From: Lactifluus volemus
Taxonomy: Eukaryota > Basidiomycota > Agaricomycetes > Russulales > Russulaceae
Direction: 5' to 3'
DNA: 64,000 nucleotides
Assembly (NCBI GenBank): GCA_022376515.1
Contig: WTXI01000006.1
Location: 1,364,001-1,428,000, forward strand
Both the position numbers and the translations under genes were made by a program. Position 1 is the first letter of the stretch; the number at the start of each line of letters is the position of its first letter. Shown piece by piece: positions 1 to 11,594 of the stretch. The notes under the pieces are model-generated. The model was not told the DNA's origin. It made no database searches and saw only the letters and a program-made list of their open reading frames with translations.

Positions 1-269
1 TGTCCCAAGGTGCAGGTCTCCGCCCCTGAGGGTTTGAAAGCGTTCACTACTCGCTATCCATCACTAAAAGTGGTGAGTCACCCTTTTTTCCTCCATTCGG
101 CCTTACTAACGGGACCTCTCCAGGTGACCGGGTGGATTGACGAAGGTCTGAATGAGCGAGCGTACATTGTTCCGGGACTTGGTGACTTTGGCGAACGGAG
201 GTCCGTAAAAGCTCGGTATGAATAGACGCACACAGAGTCACTAACGCCCAACACAGGTATTGCGCATGA
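1..269 (+). CDS. uracil phosphoribosyltransferase, C-terminal end (partial)
   Basis: Last three exons of a UPRTase, the pyrimidine-salvage enzyme that joins uracil and PRPP to make UMP in the cytosol. Exons 1-72, 124-200 and 257-269 keep one frame. They give SAPEGLKAF, then VTGWIDEGLNERAYIVPGLGDFGERR and a short RYCA end. The GLGDFGERRY tail is the hallmark of the family C-terminus. Both introns end in CAG and carry a CTAAC branch site (one at 241-245). Reading through the second intron would replace the conserved Tyr with a run of unrelated residues, so I prefer the spliced end. The 5' part, including the PRPP loop, lies outside the window. Family call is sure; the exact last intron is likely. 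Confidence 0.85.
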
Positions 270-1169
270 GATGCGCCGGTTTCGTGTCATCACTCTGCTG
301 TTTTCCGCGGGCGATCGAAATACATACACATTTTTGATCTGTCGTGCGTTTCCGGTCGTACAGGGATAACTTGTCCAAAGCTGTGTCAGACCAGAGACGT
401 CACCTCATCTGTATTTCTCTCGATCTAAAACCTTGTAGCAACCGATCATGCCCTGAGACATGCGAGTGCCGAGATCCCACCCCGCAAAACGAGGGTTCTC
501 TACAATCATGGGTGTCAAACAAATCACGCGAAGGCTATCTGAACTCGCACCGGCAGTTGTGTCTGTTTTTTCTCTTAAAACCTTTTTGGGATATATACAC
601 TTTTCAGACATTTTTCCACCGGATATCCTATTCTCATCTGGCACCGATCATAGAACGATACTTGCAAAAAATTTCCAACCAAGAATATGGCTCGGGGTCG
701 AGGAACCATATCACCGAAACTCTCCAAAAGACGAAAGAAGGTAGCACCCACCCAGCATTGCGCCCAGTCATCGATGACACGTAGGTTTTGAAGACAGGGA
801 TATCAATCAAACCCTCAACTGTGTACTACTGTACTAGTAATAGTAGCTTATTCCACCACGCGATTCCCACGGGTGCCATAGCACTCTTTAGCGAGGTGAT
901 TCGCTATCATCATGATCTTCATCGCAGAGGAGGTTACAACGACGAGAGAGTGTTTAGAAAAATAAATTATGGCCAAGATATGGTCTGGTGATCGTGGGAG
1001 AGGAGATACTTGCTTAAGTTAGTGCGTTCGGCTCGAGGGTCAAATCAAAAAAACTAAACGGGGGACTCGACTTTGACCTCATTCTGAACTACCACAGATC
1101 TTTTTTCGTTCGGTCTCTCTTATTGTACTTGCTGCATATTCCTCCTCTCTTTCTGTTGTTAAAAACATC
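270..1169. other. intergenic, no gene seen
   Basis: About 900 bases between the UPRTase stop and the EMG1 start. Open frames here (for example 344-784) show no recognisable protein and no consistent splicing. It presumably holds the UPRTase 3'UTR and the EMG1 promoter. The pyrimidine-rich stretch at 1085-1165 just before the EMG1 start is typical of fungal core promoters. Confidence 0.6.
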
Positions 1170-2496
1170 ATGTCGTCGGACCAGTCATCTTCTCCCATTT
1201 CGTCTTCCTCCCTCAGGCGCAGACATTCTGGCTCAGCGACAACGCTCCCACCTGCACTCGCGACTCTCCGAAATAATGTTAATCTGTCTGTCGATCCCCC
1301 ACCACGACCAAAATCAACCCCTGCAGACGAGCGAAACCGACTGCCCTCCAGAAAGCGTCTTCACGAGGGGAGTAACAACTCAAGTGAGACCTCAGATGAC
1401 GAGGTAATGCCGGCTCCTGTGCCATTGCATCAACACGATGGTGTTTTACGCCAACAGGAAGTGCAGCTTGTACATGAGGAGGATCAGGGGGTTCCTTCGA
1501 GGCCGACGCGGCCATTGCCCACTGGTCGTTCTCGTGGCTTGCCCAGCTCGAATCCATCGATGGTTCCGGTCGCGGCGCAGGTCCCCCGCGGGCCAAGTGC
1601 GCTGAATGGTCCCCGCCGACTCTTTGTCATACTTGAACAGGCGTGCCTTGAAGCGTATAAGGTTAGTAGCACCGGCAAGTCGCGTAACGGGCGGGAAGGC
1701 GAGGCAAAATACACGCTCCTCAATTGCGACGATCATCAAGGCATCCTCGCCAAGACTGGTCGTGATATCGCTGACGCTCGGCCCGACATCACGCATCAGT
1801 GTCTCTTGACGTTGCTCGACTCGCCGTTGAACAAGGCTGGCCTGCTGCAGGTTTACATACACACCGCAAAGGGTACGCTTATCGAGGTGAACCCGCACGT
1901 ACGGATTCCTCGCACGTTCAAGCGGTTTAGCGGGCTCATGGGTCAGTCGATGATTTTTACGTCCCTTCTTGCCCCTTTTCTGACCAATGGTCCCGGATTC
2001 ATCAGTGCAATTGCTGCACAGGCTTTCCATTCGGGGCGTGAATGGCCCAGAGAAGCTTCTGAAAGTCATAAAGGTGTGTCACCGTTTTAGCGCCTGGGTC
2101 CGATCTCATGACCAAACCTGTCATTAGAACCCTATCACTGACCATCTTCCTGTGAACACGCATAAAATCAGTACGTCCATAGCAAAAAATGCTCAATTTG
2201 TTGGCTTATGGGACATTGGAAAGCTCTCTCGGGTGACTCTCAAACCGTGCGATTGTCGCGATACTTGCCTACGCTGCCCAGTACACATCATCTTGCCGTG
2301 TTTGTTGGCGCGATGGCCCGTGGAAGGGACGACTTTGCAGATCACATCGTTGATCAGAAGATCAGCATCAGTGATTATCCGCTCAGTGCCAGCGTAGCTT
2401 GTGGCAAGGTAAGATCTGAGCACTGACTGCCCCAGATTATGGCTAACAGTTCGGCAGTTTTGCTGCGCTCTGGAAGAGCTCTGGGACATCGTCTGA
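1170..2496 (+). CDS. EMG1: rRNA small-subunit pseudouridine methyltransferase Nep1
   Basis: Nep1/Emg1 is a SPOUT-class methyltransferase that N1-methylates a hypermodified pseudouridine of 18S rRNA and is needed for 40S assembly in the nucleolus. Five exons (1170-1941, 2006-2073, 2128-2170, 2224-2408, 2458-2496) total 1107 nt, giving 368 aa in one frame. The first ~130 residues are Ser/Pro/Arg-rich and low complexity, as in other fungal Nep1 proteins. The core follows with [50 protein letters not shown] and [12 protein letters not shown]. Later exons supply [52 protein letters not shown] and the end [12 protein letters not shown]. All introns are GT-AG. The start is the first ATG in frame. 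The call is secure. Confidence 0.96.
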
Positions 2497-3210
2497 ATTT
2501 AAACATTGAAAACCTCGCAAACCCGCTCCTTAAATGCATGTAACATTATGATATCCCAAAAGCGAGGACGAGGTCAAGGTCTGGGTATTGGTGATTTTTT
2601 TTTGTACCATCCACTTACGTTCGGGGATCTACCCGGGGGCTGTTTTGATGATTTGATGTTTGCAGAGATATCATACTTGAGCACCAGTGCATTTCAACCT
2701 GCGCATCTATTTATCACCCTTGTTTATCGACGCTCTCTACACATCGTACTGATCATGACACAATTACCACTGACCTACTCCCACCATCTACTCATCCGCC
2801 ACGACGATGTGCTTGTGTTTTAGCTGTAACGTCTACACCCTCTGTAATATTGGTACATACGGGTCGCGCCGCGACCCACATCCCACACTCGTGAAGCACT
2901 GCAACTCAACTTGCGGCAGCACGAGTGTTGTAACGAATGAATATGAATAAAAAGCGATAATTGAGTTTACAATCGGAACAAGGACAGTGATGTGCCAAAT
3001 GAGGTAATCTGCCTCCAGGTCGGGTCGTGTCGGTCATCGCACAACACAACACAACGCAACGTGCAAAGAGCTTATCGCGGACGACCATCTATCTCAAAGA
3101 ATTTTCAATACCTGTATTGTCTTTTTCATCTCAACCTCACATCCAACGTACGAACAAAACCCTCCTACCCAAACCCCAAACTGCGCAGCAAGTGAAGAAG
3201 AAGCAAAGCC
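2497..3210. other. intergenic, no gene seen
   Basis: About 700 bases between EMG1 and the SEC14-like gene. The open frame at 2506-2823 has no recognisable domain and is not preceded by a plausible start context. A CAACA-rich stretch at 3040-3062 and a pyrimidine/A-rich leader before 3211 probably belong to the downstream promoter. Confidence 0.5.
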
Positions 3211-4392
3211 ATGTCGGCACAAGCAAGCGCATCTGCACTCCCGCCAGGCGTGACCGACCCTAATTACCAACCTCTACCTGGCCGTCTCGGGAACCTGACG
3301 GTACCGCAACAGCATGCGCTCGAGACCCTCAGGAAGGAGGTACAAGAATGGGGTGAGTTTGTCCCCAAACGTAAGGACGACGCTACACTGCTCAGGTGAA
3401 CACACAACTCCCCTTTTCCAACTCTTGTTGTTTTGACTGACTACCCCCTTCTCCCCCCCACCATTTTTTTGGTAATAAAAAACATAAATCATGGGGCTTT
3501 TAGGTTCTTGCGCGCGCGCAAGTTCGATGTGGCCAAGACCAAGGAGATGCTGTTGAGTGCGGAGAAGTGGCGGAAAGATGTCAAGATCGATGAGCTCGTG
3601 CGGTGCGTCGTTTACAAACTCGACCAAAAAAAAAACAAAAACAAAACGGTAATATTATAGGACGTTCAAATTCAACGAGAGAGAAGAAGTCAACAAGTAT
3701 TACCCGCAGTATTACCATAAGATTGACAAGGTACATTCACTTCACCTTTTTGCACCAGTGCGATGACACACACCGCCTTTTTTTTTTAGGACGGTCGTCC
3801 TATTTACATCGAGCGACTCGAAAAGTTGGATGTCAAAGCGCTCTATTCCATCACGACGCCAGAGCGACTGCTGAACCGGCTGATCTGCGAGTACGAACGC
3901 TCGCTGACCACGCGTATGCCGGCGGCGGCGCGCACGGTGGGACACCCTGTGGAGACGTTCTGCACGATCATGGACCTACAGGGCGTATCGCTGTCTAATT
4001 TTTACCGGGTCAAGGACTACGTGATGCAGACGGCGTCGGTCGGTCAGGACCGATATCCGGAGATCATGGGCAAGTTTTATATCATCAACGCGCCGTGGGC
4101 GTTCAGCGCCGTTTGGGCGATCATCAGGCCTTGGCTCGACGAAGTCACCACGAGCAAGATTGATATCGTCGGGAGCGGTTATAGGGACAAGTTGTTGGCG
4201 CAGATCCCCGCCGAGAATTTACCCAAGGATTTGGGTGGGACGTGCGAGTGCGTCGGGGGTTGTAGCTTGAGCGATGCGGGTCCTTGGAACGACGAAAAGG
4301 AAGAAGAAGAAGAACAGGTGAATGAAGAAGAAGAGAAGGAGAAGGGAGTGGCGGAGACACCTGCCGTCGAAGTGCCAGCGGCGGTGGCGTAA
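3211..4392 (+). CDS. SEC14: SEC14-type phosphatidylinositol transfer protein (CRAL-TRIO)
   Basis: Cytosolic PI/PC-transfer protein that supports Golgi secretion and phosphoinositide metabolism. Exons 3211-3395, 3504-3602, 3661-3730 and 3790-4392 sum to 957 nt (318 aa). The N-terminal CRAL-TRIO-N helix region contains TVPQQHALETLRKEV, LLRFLRARKFDVAKT and the AEKWRK segment. The lipid-binding fold follows with PIYIERLEKLD, TTRMPAAAR, TIMDLQGVSL, RYPEIMGKFYIINAPWAF and IRPWLDEVTTSKI, then IPAENLPKDLGGTCEC near the end. These match the Sec14 core closely. After the fold comes an acidic Glu-rich tail (roughly residues 280-305). The start ATG is followed directly by the expected N-terminus. Very secure as a Sec14-family protein; a paralogue of the true SEC14 is possible. 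Confidence 0.93.
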
Positions 4393-4661
4393 GTCAGGGA
4401 GACCACACATAAGATATTTAAAACCTTTGATTCAGATTCCATACTATCCCTGACCCTCTTTCTTTTTGTTTACTGCCTTGTCACCGTTCCAGTTCCAAGG
4501 TTGGACGGAAGTGCCCATGACCGAGTAGAAATCTAACTGTACAAAACGCCATACAACATATACCACAAAGCGTTTCTCAAAAAAAAGCACGTGGTGTTGT
4601 GTGTGTGTATATATTGCGAGAAACCATGAATTGTATACAATGGAGGGGGGGGAGTTTTATT

Positions 4662-6007
4662 TTATTGCTTTTCGCCGTCTTCCGATTCGGGTTCGGGATT
4701 CATACTCATCTCGATGGCCCGCGCGATCATCTCTTCCTCGGTCATATTCTCGTCCCCGCCACCTTCCTCGGTCATCTCAACGTCTGGACTGTTGTGGCCT
4801 TCGGAGAGGGCCAGCGCTTGCTGCAAGAGCGCCTCTTCGGTTGGGTCCGTGGTGGCGGCTACGGCTGCAGTTGCAGGCACCGCAGCCGCTCTCTGAGAAG
4901 GCTGCTGTGCGGAGGCATCGTTCGAACTTGCCACACCACCACCAGCGCTAGGTTGGTCTTGCGGAGCTGATGAGGGTGCATTGGTAGCTGCCTGCCGCGC
5001 CGCTTCCTCTTCCATCGACATCCGCAGGGCCTGTGTGTGTTTTTAAGTCACCTTTTATTTTGAGAGAGAGAGAGAGATAGGCGTACCATGGCAAGCTCGG
5101 GATCGAGACTCGGGTCAACGCCAAATTCGAATTGGGATGATGTGCCTCCCGTCGCGCCGGCTGGACCAACACTGCCACCGGGTACGGCGGCAAAGTCGTC
5201 TGGGATGCCGCGATCGCCGGCTAGGATTGGGGAGTTTAGAACGACGGAGGAGAGGAGGTGTGGGCCTGGTGGGACAGCCAAGTAATGCCTGTGGTGGTGG
5301 GAAAAAAAAATTGGCAACCCAAAATAAATAAATAAAATTTGGGAAATGGGGGATGAAACGCACGAATTATCGGAAGAGGAGGCAGCTTCGGCAAAGGTAC
5401 GCAGGACGCTGTGACCGTCTTCGCCTGCTTCTTCGATGCCATCTCCAAAAGCGATCACGTCGAGCGCGACATTGTTCTTCTTGAGTTTACGAGCGAGGCG
5501 GACGAGAGCGCGTTCGGTTTCTTGCGAGGGAGGAGGAGGCGCGGGGGCCGAGTTGGAGGCGGAGGCGGCAGCGTCCGGTTCGTTCGTTTCGTGGTGAAGC
5601 GGGGAACCGACAAAGACGACGATACGCTGACGTAGGTTCTTATTCTGTCGATGTTTGAGTGCGAGCTGCGCTATCGCGATCGCGGTTGGGATGGACGCCG
5701 TCCGACCGAGGTTGGTAGACGTCTTGTGGAGAGCGGCGAGGACCTGACCCAACTCTTTGGTGTGTGTGACGAGAACCTCTGGACTGTTGGCAGGTGTGAT
5801 TCACCAAAAAAAAAAAAGGAACGAACGAACGAACCCTTTGTTAGCCATGGTCATTACGCCTACGGTGTTCTCGGGATTGGCATCAATCTTGGTCTGAAAC
5901 ACGGTAGTGACAGCGTCTGCGAGTGCGCCGAAACGGGTGGGTTGATAGTCACCGTTTCTCATGTATTCAGAGTTGTCGAGTAGGATCATGGTAGCCTCGA
6001 GTGGCAT
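4662..6007 (-). CDS. RPN10: 26S proteasome regulatory subunit RPN10 (S5a)
   Basis: Ubiquitin receptor in the 19S regulatory particle. Minus-strand exons 6007-5835, 5783-5364, 5288-5087 and 5030-4662 sum to 1164 nt (387 aa). The VWA domain starts at once: MPLEATMILLDNSEYMRNGD, then NPENTVGVMTMA, PTAIAIAQLALKHRQNK, QRIVVFVGSPL, LARKLKKNNVALDVIAFGD and VPPGPHLLSSVVLNSPIL. After FGVDPSLDPELAMALRMSME come two ubiquitin-interacting motifs: EEALLQQALALSE and EEEMIARAIEMSM. A short acidic tail ends in EKQ. An insertion rich in Ala/Ser/Pro (about residues 125-150) interrupts the VWA domain between strands. It is divergent with the gene at 6187, separated by ~180 bp. Confidence 0.96.
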
Positions 6008-6186
6008 GTTTGAAGACTTGTTGTAAAGACGCGACGCGTAATCTTGACCTTTGGCTTGATTGATTTGACTGTTTGGCGGTGTGATGAGTTGAGATGATCA
6101 CGTGAGTGAGAGGCGATACGTTTCTAAGCCATTTAATTCCTATCAAACTCTACAATGATCCCCACCTCTCTCTCTATCTTGCTCTC

Positions 6187-7070
6187 ATGGCTACCATTAA
6201 CTCTTCTCGTCGCTGGGCGAGGGATGAAGTCAGTTTGGTTTACCCTTCACACACAACACAATCCCTAATCTCCCCGGCGTTTTTAGGACGTAGATCGACT
6301 GCCTCATGGCATGGTTCGCACTGGCTACGACGCCGACTTGGAACAGTATTGGTTCCATGATACCACCACTGGCGAGTCATATTGTAGCGCACCAGGAGAG
6401 GCGTACGGTACTCTCCTTCCCATAGCCACCGCCAGCAACCCAAAGTCAAGCCGTGGCAGGGGCCGCAGTCGCACTTGCAAGTATCCAATCCTTTTGGTTC
6501 GCGACTCTACTGATGTCGCCTTGAAAAACAGTACAGGCGTATGACCGTCCGGTGCTCTTCGCAGAGGATAATGACGCCCCCGGACAGTCGAACAGCCCGT
6601 CGCGGTCCAGATCCTGTTCTCCCGCCCGGAGTCACTCGAGCGCCCAATCTTCTCCTCCTTCTTCCCCGCACCGCAGTGGCGCTACTTTTGAAGACTTTCT
6701 ACCTCCTCACCTCATCAACACTTCCCTGTCCGCCGCGCCAGTCAAAGATTTGAAGACCCGTTGGATACCGTCACCCACCTCGTCGTCAAGTTCGTCGCCA
6801 GTGTCACCGCCCTCCCCGCTGGATTCCCTAAAGGAAAAGGAGGAGAAACGGGAGCACAGCATGTCCCCAATCGACACATTACCTGAACTGCCTTTGAAGA
6901 TTTCAGATTCGGCGGCGCCGTCGAATGGGAAGGGCGGGGTCGTCGGTCGTGCATTGACGCTACGCTCCTCCACGGGTCGTGTGCTTGGGCGCACACTGGA
7001 AGCTGTCAAGGGACATCGCCTTCTCGGCAGACAGCGTGATGGCGGTGGCGAGGGCTGGGTGGTCGTATGA
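6187..7070 (+). CDS. unrecognised Ser/Pro-rich protein with GYDAD / ILPPHLI motifs
   Basis: No family assigned. Proposed exons 6187-6228, 6287-6476 and 6532-7070 give 771 nt (256 aa). The second intron must be GC-AG (donor GCAAGT at 6477) to keep frame into the long third exon; a GT donor nearby leads to early stops. The N-terminal third has LPHGMVRTGYDAD, YWFHDTTTGESY and CSAPGEAYGTL, a short module I have the impression of in other fungal hypothetical proteins. The rest is low-complexity Ser/Pro/Arg, with a conserved-looking ATFEDFLPPHLINTSL. The same motif recurs in remnants at 8743 and 22370. It starts 180 bp from RPN10 on the opposite strand, so the two may share a promoter. Existence as a gene is likely; function unknown. 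Confidence 0.65.
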
Positions 7071-7440
7071 CTTTTGGGGCAGTCGTGCCTTATTTATATT
7101 CCCTTGGAGACTGATTTCCCCTCTGTGATTCTCTTGTCTGATGTGAATCTCTTCTAGTCTCTATTCGATACCCGGGGTGTTTGTAGGTATCATTTCGACG
7201 CATCTCTAAGCCTCATGTAAATCTATGCCACGTTGTTCTCTCCAAAGTGTGTAAACGTAAAAGAGCACGCGTGCGCAGCACTTGTCAAATTCGGAGTTTC
7301 TACTATGATCACTTTTGATCATGCACGCAACAAGTAGTGAGGCAATAAGCCCTAGACCTCCTGAGAACATGTAAAACAGCTGGAGTGGAGCCCTTTCCTG
7401 CAAGCTCGCTCTTCTCCTCTGAGACCGACCGAAGCGCAAA
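7071..7440. other. intergenic, no gene seen
   Basis: About 370 bases between two plus-strand genes. No recognisable coding, RNA or repeat signal was seen. Confidence 0.5.
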
Positions 7441-8224
7441 ATGGACGTAACCGTCGTCAGATTACCCCAGCAGCAACAAGCGACAGCAACGTCCATTGAC
7501 GACTCTACGACGACCAGTTTAGATAGATTCAGACTCAGGAGTTGGAGCGTTGCACCCGATGCCGGTAAAGTACGTCATTTAACCTACAAATAACGTATTT
7601 TGGTGGCCTGACCGGAAATCATACTTTACTTTTTATTGAAATTAAAAGCGGATGGGGGTAGTAGGAGGAACATCGGCCGACGATAAGGAGAGAGGAGGGG
7701 CTAACGCACTGGACCCTGCAGCGCTCCGCGCCCGCCTCAAGCACCGCCCACCGACTAGAATAGATAGTAGTAGTACGTCTTCCTACTACGACAAGGTGCT
7801 CGACACGGCGCGACAAGTAGCCGAGCTGACGCGTTTACGGGCCCTCGACGCGTCCTACATCCAAACACTCGAACAGACTCAAAAGACGCTTTCGAATGAG
7901 TTACACGCCGCCGGGCGGGAGCGGGCGCAAGCGGAACGGCAAGTGGCGAGTCGGAGAGAGGAGGAGGAGAGGAAGAGGAGGTGGGAGGTGGAGGAGGCGG
8001 TGAAGAAGGAGGCGGTCAACTTGACCGAAAGGGAGAGGGAGAGGGCGGAGGAAGCGGAGAGAAAGGTGAGGGCGCTCGAGGAGGCGTTGAAGAGTGCGAG
8101 GGAGAGGATTGAAGTGTTGGAAGGTTTGGTGGAGAGGGAGAAGAAGGTTAGAGAGGAATGGGTGAATGGACTCGAGGCGCTCGCTTTGGGCGGTGTTGGT
8201 GGCGTTGTGGGAGCGACGGGGTAA
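7441..8224 (+). CDS. coiled-coil protein of unknown function
   Basis: Two exons, 7441-7569 and 7649-8224, give 705 nt (234 aa). The N-terminus is Gln/Thr/Ser-rich. From about residue 105 to 215 the protein is dominated by Glu/Arg/Lys heptad-like runs (EEEERKRRWEVEEAV, EEAERKVRALEEALK, ERIEVLEGLVEREKK), a strong sign of a long coiled coil. It ends with a Gly/Val-rich tail. No other domain is visible. The intron has a GTACGT donor and an AAAAG acceptor. Ser-rich N-terminus plus coiled coil could fit many cytoskeletal or scaffold proteins; I do not assign one. Confidence 0.7.
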
Positions 8225-8740
8225 TGCAGTGGTAATGCATATGTGCAGTGTAGATCGTCGTGATAGGGGGCGCCCCTGAACTATACACAAGGTCGACTTC
8301 CGGTAGGTCGGCTCCAAAAGATGCCGACCGAATTGGTCGAAACACTGTCGAGTTTCGGCAACAGCAAAGTGTGGTACAACTCTGTATTTAGACCTTTTCT
8401 CATGAAATACCCTTTCTCCGTGGGCTTAATCTCCGCAAACACAGCGTCTTCTGGAAAGGGTTTGTCCGATATCTTTGATCAAATGAGTACAGAGAGGGGC
8501 AAGGGCATGAATCATGTTGTTGATGACAGCGAGAGAGGCGCCCATTAAGGATTGGGTTTATATATATCGTCCGAGGGAAATTACACGTTGGCCTTCTTCT
8601 TTTCATTCAGGTCCTAGGGAACCACACTCTTCCCTCACACCCATCCCTTTAGCTCTATAACCAGTCGACAGCCAAAAAAAAAGTAAGTTCGTTCGAGAGA
8701 AGCACCGTTTCGGGTCGTCCATTAAATTTCTTTTGTTTAC
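8225..8740. other. intergenic; left edge of duplicated cassette
   Basis: No convincing gene. From about 8690 the sequence (GTTCGAGAGAAGCACC and beyond) resembles 22288 onward, marking the approximate left edge of the cassette that is repeated downstream. Confidence 0.5.
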
Positions 8741-9153
8741 TAGTGGCCGCGGTCAGATCCACCAACCATCATCGTCCAGTCAGCACCAGCAGCAACAAGC
8801 ATCATCCTGTCCCTTCTTCGACCAAGTCTCCACGTCCCTCGACGTCCACCTATGATGGTTCGGAGAATCAGAGCGCCACCGGACATTATCGTGGGATAAC
8901 TTTTGAAGAAATTTTACCTTCCCACCTCATCACAAATGCGCCCCCTCCAGCCATCGAGCAAAGACAAAAGAGGGGTTCCGTCAGATTATCCAAGCTCCCA
9001 CCACCGGCCGCCGCAGAGCGGTCTCCTCCCCCCGTGCAAGCCTCAGCGCCAGTGAGAGATCGGTCACCGCCTAGTATAAAACGTAGTTATCCAACCACCG
9101 TGAAGCGGTCTGGGGAAAACAAGTCTCGACTCCGTAATACGGTCATAGTTTGA
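8741..9153 (+). pseudogene. partial 'ILPSHLI' protein, paralogue of the 6187 gene
   Basis: Open for about 136 codons with ITFEEILPSHLITNAP, followed by GSVRLSKLPPP and a Pro/Ser/Arg-rich end. The ILPSHLI box and its DNA (acttttgaaga..ttttacc) resemble the third exon of the 6187 gene. There is no in-frame ATG at the 5' end and the GYDAD-containing exons are missing. It is either a truncated copy or a gene with an unrecognised first exon. A second, more decayed copy is at 22290-22500, as expected for the cassette duplication. Confidence 0.5.
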
Positions 9154-9260
9154 TCCGTAGTTTTACTTTTTCCAAGAGGCAGAGTCGTGGTGGACGCACC
9201 GACGGTTATGAGCGGTACTCGTGACTAGCGTATACGTATATGTAGTTTATATCTATTTAC

Positions 9261-11465
9261 GTGTATGATTACTCAACTCTGATGACGTATATACCAATAC
9301 TCATGTTTTCCCGTTCATTAGTCCGCCGTCTCTACCAAGCCTTCTTTATTCGCTCACATCTCGGTGAGCACAAGGGTCGCTACCTGCTTGCTGTCAACTC
9401 TCTGAATGAACCCAAAAGTCAAATCACTCCCGGAATAGTATCAGCATCAAATGTAGACGAAGACAACTCGTCGAGTGACTTCCCAGAGGTCCCCGTCGTC
9501 TCTGTCTCAGGCCAAATCAAGTACATGAGCGCAGGTGAGCCACCTCTTTAACACACTCTCCATTGCACGCTTACCAGAAAACCCAATAAAGATTGCGTCG
9601 AGCGTGCGAGGTAGTACCACAAGAGTCCCTTTTGCCAAGATGCGACGATTTTGATGATGGCGATGATGCGCTTGTGGCACATCTGCGTGGACCCGTTCCG
9701 CGCGCGCGGAAAAGGCACGAAGGTCATCGACAAAGTTTTCGAGTGGACGCGCTTTTTAGTCGGCGCCAAATGGGCCGACGACGTCTTCAAAGCTCGTCGA
9801 CGCGGCCGTCCCACTTTTCCTTTGACGCGTCTTTGCCGGTGCTGTAGAGAATCAATCATGCGGAAGCCCCGCGGCGAGTCGTACTTCTCTGTGTGTATGG
9901 GAATGGGATGGAATCACATATATGCCAACCAATGGGTGAATACAGAAACACGAACTTGAACCTAGAATGAGGGCGCTGCATCAGTCTCGTTTAACGGAAA
10001 AAACCCCTTGGCGTGCGGCGTCACCCGAGCCAGCACCTATTATTCCCCGCGGCCCGAACGACCCGTCGTTGAAACCGACGTCGACGCCGGATCGATGGCA
10101 TCCGACGCTGATGTCGGCGACCGTGAACATGGAGAGGACGGTGGTGGTCCCACGGAAGTTGTACCTCCCCGAATCTGGCTCTTCGAATCCTGTTAGGTAC
10201 CAATAATCCGAAGCTTGACGAAACTTGTAGCTTTAAAAGACAGAAAGAGCCTCTAATCACAAGACGGCGGCAAGGTCTGCTGACCACCCAGAAACATACT
10301 ACCTAGAGAGGATCAGAGAGCATCGGTCCGTCAAAGCGTTCGTCGCTCGTCGGTGCACCGCGTAGGTTCGAGCAGCACTTTATGAATATGTCAGCGGACA
10401 TCAGCGCAAGGGCACACGCCAAAAGTGAGCGGGCCTCCCCTATCCCCCTCGTCATGCACGCAGTTATATATATACTTGAATCTTCCATTTCGTCCTGAGG
10501 ATAGACGATGCGCTTGGCTCACCTCCACGCCGACTTTGAACATATTTGCGCAGCGTCTCGCTTACGTCCCCGTGGTTGCATCCGGTTATGAGCGGCCTTG
10601 ACCTTCATATCCCTCGACATTGAAGTCATTCTTCTCTCTCTCTAGGGAGAACACGCCGATCATTCACTATACGCGGAATGACCACCTCCTTCGTGACGGC
10701 AAATTGGTTCTCTTGGACGCAGGCGAGGAATACAAGTACGTGGTATTTCCTTTCCCCATTCCAACTCATCGCCACCCACACTCAACGAGACAACCCGCAG
10801 CGGTTACGCCTCGGTACGTTCACCCCATCACAACGGGAACTCTATGTGGCCCTAAGTTACTCACCACACAAAAAGCGTTGTTGAAAGAGTGCACTGTTGT
10901 GTCTGGGCACATGCTCGAATCGCTCTACTGCCGCTGTGCTTGTCACTGATCTTGGAATATGTTCTGTACCTGCATTATTTGAAGCATCCCATCGGGATCA
11001 GTAAGTTTTTGCATCCTCTCTTTGTTTTTGTTTTTTGACATGTTGGGAAGACTTGCATAAACCAGGAACCGTGGAGAGAAGTGCGCCGTAAGTCACGGTT
11101 CAATATGCATAGACCCCTGTTTTGATTTCTTGATTTTAGGCCGAAGGAAGGGGTTGTGATCACCATCGAGCCAGGAATGGTGATGTTTCATTATTTCCCT
11201 CCCTCCTCCTTGTTCTGACGCTGTTGTCTGGTAGGGGTATACGTCCATGCTGATCCTCAGTTCCCAAAACACTTTCATGGCCTCGGCATGCGCATCGAAG
11301 ATGAAGTCCTCATCGGTGCGGAACATCCCGTTGTGCTTAGTGCCAACACTCCCAAAGAAGTCCGTGTTTGGTCTCCTCTGTTTTATAAAGTTTCTTTCTC
11401 TGTTCTAACGACATCCTCGTGGTTAGACCGAGGGTGTAGAGGGAGCGTGGCAGGGAGCATTAGGA
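9261..11465 (+). pseudogene. ICP55/XPNPEP3-type aminopeptidase, broken copy A
   Basis: Homologous along its length to the intact-looking copy at 22572-24754, but disabled several ways. A ~10-nt deletion near 9422 shifts frame right after the first intron. The block 9592-10235 lies in reverse orientation relative to the other copy and contains ~200 bp of extra DNA. Exon 9 has small indels near 10855 and lacks ~45 bp near 10940. Pieces still readable are RENTPIIHYTRNDHLL, GKLVLLDAGEEY and RIEDEVLIGAEHP. It cannot encode the metallopeptidase. Confidence 0.88.
9592..10235 (-). other. inverted segment within aminopeptidase copy A
   Basis: The plus strand here matches the reverse complement of about 22956-23375 in copy C (exons encoding FRQSSDFWYLTGF through the acidic region and SARAERVYADVP). 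The left junction follows AACCCAATAAA (present at 9581-9591 and 22891). Direct orientation resumes near 10270 at CGGCAAGGTCTGCTG. About 200 bp (roughly 9975-10178) have no counterpart in copy C. Confidence 0.85.
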
Positions 11466-11594
11466 TTCGACGCATTCTAATCTCTTATAGCGAACATTTA
11501 GAAACATATTCCAACCCTACGGAGGTGGACTTTAATTCAATCAGCAAACACTAGAACAAGAGAGGCTCCTTTCCCAGCCAACTACGCGTTTCAT

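Noticed and set aside
344..784. 146-aa plus-strand open frame between UPRTase and EMG1
   Set aside because: No family features, unlikely composition, and overlapping frames of similar length on both strands.
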